From RFTU01 sp046094505 (GTDB taxonomy: Bacteria > Pseudomonadota > Gammaproteobacteria > Burkholderiales > Burkholderiaceae_C), in NCBI GenBank assembly GCA_046094505.1, contig JBJTHN010000038.1:1-16633 (forward strand): a stretch of DNA of 16,633 bases, given 5' to 3'. Made by a program: the position numbers and the translations under genes. Every line of letters starts with the position of its first letter. Positions within the stretch are counted from its first letter, which is position 1. The notes beneath the pieces were generated by a model, which was not told the origin of the DNA, did no database searches, and saw only the letters and a program-made list of their open reading frames with translations. This document shows positions 13,380 through 16,633 of this stretch, piece by piece.

Positions 13380-14258
13380 ATGTCCCAAGCCGACTTCGAC
13401 AGCCTCGTTCCACCCGGCGGCCTCGACCGCCGCCGCTTCACCCGCAGCGCTTTGGGGGTGGGCATTGCCGCAGCCGCAGGCCCTGTGATGGCGCAAACCG
13501 CCGTCAAAACCCCCACCGCCGGCTTGACGGTCGGCGAGGTGACCATTGACTCGGGCGGTTTCAAGTTGCCCGCCTATCGCGCCATGCCCACCGGCGTGCG
13601 CAACGCCCCGGTGGTACTGGTGGTCAGCGAGATCTTCGGTGTGCACGAATACATCGCCGATGTGGCCAATCGCTTTGCACGCGCTGGCTACTGCGCCATT
13701 GCACCGGAGTTGTTTGCGCGCGCGGGGGACCCGACTTCCTATGGCGAGATCGCCAAGCTGATCGCCGAGATCATCATGAAAACGCCCGATGCGCAGGTGA
13801 TGGCCGACCTGGACGCGTGTTTGGCCTGGGCTCAAACGCAAGGGGCCGATGTGTCGCGCTCGGCGGTGACCGGCTTTTGCTGGGGCGGCCGCATCACGTG
13901 GCTGTATGCCGCACACCAGCCCCGCCTGAAGGCTGGTGTGGCGTGGTACGGGCGCCTGGTCGGGGCCACCAACCCGGTGTGGCCGAGCCACCCGGTCGAC
14001 CATGTAGCCCGCCTGCAAGCGCCCGTGCTGGGCCTGTACGGCGGCAAAGACGATGGCATTCCTGTGAGCACCGTCGAGCAGATGAAGACAGCCCTGCAGC
14101 AGCAAGGCAGTGCAGCGGCCAAACGCAGCGAGTTCGTGGTGTACCCCGAAGCACCCCACGCCTTCCACGCCGACTACCGCCCCACCTACCGCAAAGAAGC
14201 CGCTGACGATGGCTGGGCGCGCTGCCTGGCCTGGTTCAAGGCCAATGGTGCGGCTTGA
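13380..14258 (+). CDS. Tat-exported dienelactone hydrolase family protein
   Basis: 292 residues. A Tat signal, LDRRRFTRSALGVGIAAAAGPVMAQ (15-39), precedes a full alpha/beta-hydrolase domain of the dienelactone hydrolase family. The catalytic triad is C167 in GFCWGGR, D224 in YGGKDDGIP and H260 in APHAFH; the oxyanion region is EIFGVHEYI (84-92). Classical DLH hydrolyses dienelactone in the chlorocatechol pathway in the cytosol; an exported version probably acts on some other ester or lactone in the periplasm. The ATG at 13380 has only a weak ribosome site, but it gives a complete Tat signal; an in-frame ATG at 13305 would put unrelated residues before it. The ABM-like gene follows after 19 bp, so the two form an operon. 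Confidence 0.92.
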   Translation: MSQADFDSLVPPGGLDRRRFTRSALGVGIAAAAGPVMAQTAVKTPTAGLTVGEVTIDSGGFKLPAYRAMPTGVRNAPVVLVVSEIFGVHEYIADVANRFARAGYCAIAPELFARAGDPTSYGEIAKLIAEIIMKTPDAQVMADLDACLAWAQTQGADVSRSAVTGFCWGGRITWLYAAHQPRLKAGVAWYGRLVGATNPVWPSHPVDHVARLQAPVLGLYGGKDDGIPVSTVEQMKTALQQQGSAAAKRSEFVVYPEAPHAFHADYRPTYRKEAADDGWARCLAWFKANGAA

Positions 14259-14277
14259 GCATCGCGGAGGCCACAAC

Positions 14278-14595
14278 ATGATTCTTGAACTCGCCGACAT
14301 CCGCATCCAGCCCGGCCGCCAGGCCGAATTCGACGAAGCCATTGTGCGGGGCGTGACCACCGTCATCTCGCACGCCCGCGGCTTTCGGGGCTACAAGGTC
14401 AACAAGGGCCTGGAAAGCCCGGAGCGCTACCTGCTGATGATCTTTTGGGAAACCCTGGAAGACCACACGGTGCACTTCCGCGAAGGGCCGCTGTTCCCGC
14501 AGTGGCGGGCCATCGTGGGGCCCTACTTCGCCGAAGCCCCCAAGGTGGAGCACTTCAGCCTGTTGCAGCGCTCGCAGGGCTCCCAAAGCTCGTGA
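14278..14595 (+). CDS. ABM-domain (antibiotic biosynthesis monooxygenase-like) protein
   Basis: 105 residues with one ABM-type ferredoxin-like fold: MILELADIRIQPGRQAEFDEAI, then HARGFRGYKVNKGLESPERYLLMIFWETLEDHTVHFR and a closing VEHFSLL strand. The family includes cofactor-free monooxygenases (YgiN, ActVA-Orf6) and proteins of unknown role, so the reaction cannot be given. No signal peptide. The ATG at 14278 has GGAGG eight bases upstream. It lies 19 bp after the DLH gene, so the two are probably co-transcribed, although one product is exported and this one is cytosolic. Confidence 0.9.
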   Translation: MILELADIRIQPGRQAEFDEAIVRGVTTVISHARGFRGYKVNKGLESPERYLLMIFWETLEDHTVHFREGPLFPQWRAIVGPYFAEAPKVEHFSLLQRSQGSQSS

Positions 14596-14708
14596 GCTTC
14601 ACGCTCTGAAGAGCGCGCAACAAAAGTTTGCAATTCAGCCGCATCCGGTCGGCATTGCGGGCCACACGCCGGCGTACCATCGGGCATCACCCTAGCGGAA
14701 GTTGGCAG

Positions 14709-16346
14709 ATGATCACCAGACGAAGACTGGCAGGCGGCCTGTTCCTGGGCACCGGCGCTGCCTGCAGCTTGGCACACCCGCTGGTGCGGGCACGCAGCAC
14801 CGACGATTCAAGCGAAACCTCGCGCGCGCTGCACGCGCTCAACCGCCTGGCCTATGGGCCCAGGCCCGCTGATATTCAGGCCCTGCAGGCCCAAGGTGCA
14901 CAAACCTGGCTCAACAACTTCTTGGCCGAGCAACTGGAGCCGCAAAAGCTGACCGTGCCCACCGCACTGGCCAGTCGGCTGCAGGGCCTGGAGACCCTGG
15001 AGTTGAGCCAAGCCGAGCTCTTGGGGCGATACAGGCGGGTGGCCCAAGCGGCCACCGCGGCAGCATCGCCTCAAGCGTCCGGGGCCGCAGCCCCCAACGC
15101 GATGGACGGCGCCATGAGCAACCCCACCATGGGTTCGGCCAGCGCCGATGGGGCCAATGCCGAAGCGGCCCAAGCGCGCGCCCGCCGCGAATATGTGCGC
15201 CCCGTGGTGCTGCAAGCAGCCCAGGCCCGCTTGGCACGGGCCATCGAAAGCCCCGCCCAACTGCAGGAGGTGCTGGTCGAGTTCTGGTTCAACCACTTCA
15301 ATGTGTTCATTGGCAAGGGGCCCGTATCGGTGCTGGCGGGTGCCTATGAACGCGAGGCGATTCGGCCTCATGTGCTGGGCCGGTTCCGAGACCTGCTGGG
15401 TGCCACAGCCAAGCACCCGGCCATGTTGCTGTACCTGGACAACGCACAAAGCGTGAGGCCCGGATACCGAGCACCGGCCCTGCAGGCCATGGCCAACCCC
15501 AACGCCGCGCGGCTGAGCGGCTTGAACGAAAACTACGCGCGCGAGTTGATGGAGCTACACACCCTGGGGGTAGACGGCGGCTACACGCAACAAGACGTGA
15601 CCGAACTGGCGCGCATGCTCACCGGCTGGACGATCGACGGCCGCTCGCCGCGCCTCGGGCGTTCAGGGCCGCTGTTTGTATTCGACCCCAGCCGACACGA
15701 CAACGGCGTTAAACGCTGGATGGGGCAGACCATTGAGCCGGCCGGTCAGGCTGAAGGCGAGCGGGCGCTGGACCTCTTGGCTGCACATCCGGCCACGGCG
15801 CGCCACATCGCCTTCAAGATGGCACAAGCCTTCGTGGCCGATCAACCGCCGGCCGCCTTGGTCGGTCGCCTGGCCGAGCGCTTCTTGAGCACGCAGGGCG
15901 ACCTGAAGGCGCTCACCCGCGAGCTCATCACGTCGGATGAGTTTTGGCAGCCCCAGCGCTATGGCGTGAAGTTCAAGACGCCATACCACTATCTGATCAG
16001 CAGCCTGCGGGCATTGGGCTTGGGTGCACCAGCCGACGTGGGGCCTCTGCTGCAGGTCTTGGCCCAAGCGGGCATGCCCTTGTACGGAGCGCAAACGCCC
16101 GATGGCTACAAGAATGTGGCCGGTGCGTGGATGGGCCCAGAGGCCTTGGCCCAGCGGGTGCAGTTCGCCACCAGCCTGGCGGATCGTCGTGCCCGGCAAG
16201 GTGCGCGCCTGGAGGCGGATGCGCAGCGCCTGATGGAGGCCCTGGACCCATTGTGGAACCCCGCCACGCGGGAGGCCGTTAATGCTGAGCCTGCGCCCAT
16301 GCGCCTGGCCCTGCTGCTGTCGAGTCCCGAATTCATGAAACGCTGA
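14709..16346 (+). CDS. DUF1800 family protein, Tat-exported
   Basis: 545 residues. The Tat signal ITRRRLAGGLFLGTGAACSLA is followed by LNRLAYGPRPADI (44-56). Family signatures are FWFNHFNVFIGKG (192-204), GLNENYARELMELHTLGVDGGYTQQDV (271-297), ARMLTGW and the C-terminal LLLSSPEFMKR. Residues 113-158 are an Ala/Ser/Gly-rich linker that interrupts the N-terminal part. DUF1800 proteins are of unknown biochemical function and are regularly paired with DUF1501 proteins, as here. The ATG at 14709 has GGAAG upstream and begins the Tat signal; a longer in-frame reading from 14628 is unlikely. The next gene starts 17 bp downstream. Confidence 0.92.
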   Translation: MITRRRLAGGLFLGTGAACSLAHPLVRARSTDDSSETSRALHALNRLAYGPRPADIQALQAQGAQTWLNNFLAEQLEPQKLTVPTALASRLQGLETLELSQAELLGRYRRVAQAATAAASPQASGAAAPNAMDGAMSNPTMGSASADGANAEAAQARARREYVRPVVLQAAQARLARAIESPAQLQEVLVEFWFNHFNVFIGKGPVSVLAGAYEREAIRPHVLGRFRDLLGATAKHPAMLLYLDNAQSVRPGYRAPALQAMANPNAARLSGLNENYARELMELHTLGVDGGYTQQDVTELARMLTGWTIDGRSPRLGRSGPLFVFDPSRHDNGVKRWMGQTIEPAGQAEGERALDLLAAHPATARHIAFKMAQAFVADQPPAALVGRLAERFLSTQGDLKALTRELITSDEFWQPQRYGVKFKTPYHYLISSLRALGLGAPADVGPLLQVLAQAGMPLYGAQTPDGYKNVAGAWMGPEALAQRVQFATSLADRRARQGARLEADAQRLMEALDPLWNPATREAVNAEPAPMRLALLLSSPEFMKR

Positions 16347-16363
16347 ACCGGAGAGCACCCCCT

Positions 16364-16633
16364 ATGCTGAGGCGTCGTCAACTGCTGTCTTCAACCGCCG
16401 CGGCGTGGGCCACGGGCGCTTACGCCCTGTGGCCAGGCTTGTCCACTGCTTTGGCCACCGCCCCCACGCCAGCGCAGGCACGCCCTGCCCACAAGTTGGT
16501 GGTGGTGATGCTGCGCGGCGCCGTGGACGGCCTGTCGGTGGTGGTGCCCCATGGCGATGCGGGATACCGCCAGTCGCGTGGATCGATCGCCCTTCCCGCG
16601 CCGGGCAGTGCCGACGGTTCGGTGTTGCCACTG
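16364..16633 (+). CDS. DUF1501 family protein, Tat-exported (cut by the window edge)
   Basis: The first 90 codons of a gene open to the right edge. The ATG at 16364 has GGAGAG upstream. The N-terminus LRRRQLLSSTAAAWATGAYAL is a Tat signal, and the mature part begins KLVVVMLRGAVDGLSVVVPHGDAGYRQSRGSIALP, matching the DUF1501 start (VVxxLRGGxDGLSxxVPxGD), here with A in place of the second G. DUF1501 proteins belong to the alkaline-phosphatase/sulfatase-like superfamily by family description. It follows the DUF1800 gene by 17 bp, the standard pairing. Confidence 0.9.
   Translation, partial: MLRRRQLLSSTAAAWATGAYALWPGLSTALATAPTPAQARPAHKLVVVMLRGAVDGLSVVVPHGDAGYRQSRGSIALPAPGSADGSVLPL

Noticed and set aside
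12645..14366. A 573-codon minus-strand frame opposite the lipocalin and DLH genes
   Set aside because: Both plus-strand genes have complete motif sets and signals. The minus-strand frame is His/Arg/Gly-rich with no recognisable family.

Overview
The window looks like chromosome of a GC-rich betaproteobacterium, most likely order Burkholderiales (Comamonadaceae or a relative). This is inferred from the two Bug-family (TctC-like) periplasmic binding proteins, the many Tat-type export signals, the gene content and the base composition; no rRNA or other marker gene is present. I saw no tRNA, rRNA, CRISPR array, insertion sequence or phage gene.

Region 1 (1-5110): a phosphonate/phosphite-type ABC uptake operon on the minus strand. 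It reads phnD (binding protein), phnC (ATPase), two phnE permeases and a HAD class IIA hydrolase, with 3-4 bp gaps or overlaps between the first four genes and a 17 bp overlap at the last. A ChaC-like gamma-glutamylcyclotransferase converges on it from the left, with overlapping 3' ends. No C-P lyase or phosphonatase gene is visible, so the substrate is open. A strong inverted repeat lies upstream of phnD.

Region 2 (5111-5620): a scar. The 3' half of a Cu/Zn superoxide dismutase gene, without its 5' half, overlaps by ATGA the first ~26 codons of what looks like a serine hydrolase gene, whose homology then stops. Unassigned DNA follows up to the next gene. Two abrupt breakpoints within about 350 bp indicate rearrangement, or possibly a chimeric assembly join.

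Region 3 (5621-9564, minus strand): a Bug-type solute-binding protein followed by a group A flavin monooxygenase (probable uptake-and-hydroxylation pair), then further right a 108-residue protein of unknown function and a second Bug-type binding protein.

Region 4 (9743-12611): a DUF6445-like protein with a 2-oxoglutarate/Fe(II) oxygenase residue pattern, converging across a strong hairpin on an operon of an SPFH/Band 7 membrane protein and a small ribbon-helix-helix (Arc-like) protein. Divergent from that operon is a four-helix membrane protein whose stop overlaps a 73-residue XRE regulator. The AT-rich divergent region between them carries palindromes placed as operators would be.

Region 5 (12651-16633, plus strand): a Blc-like lipocalin lipoprotein, a Tat-exported dienelactone-hydrolase family enzyme, a small ABM-fold monooxygenase-like protein, then the familiar DUF1800-DUF1501 pair of Tat-exported proteins; the DUF1501 gene runs off the right edge.
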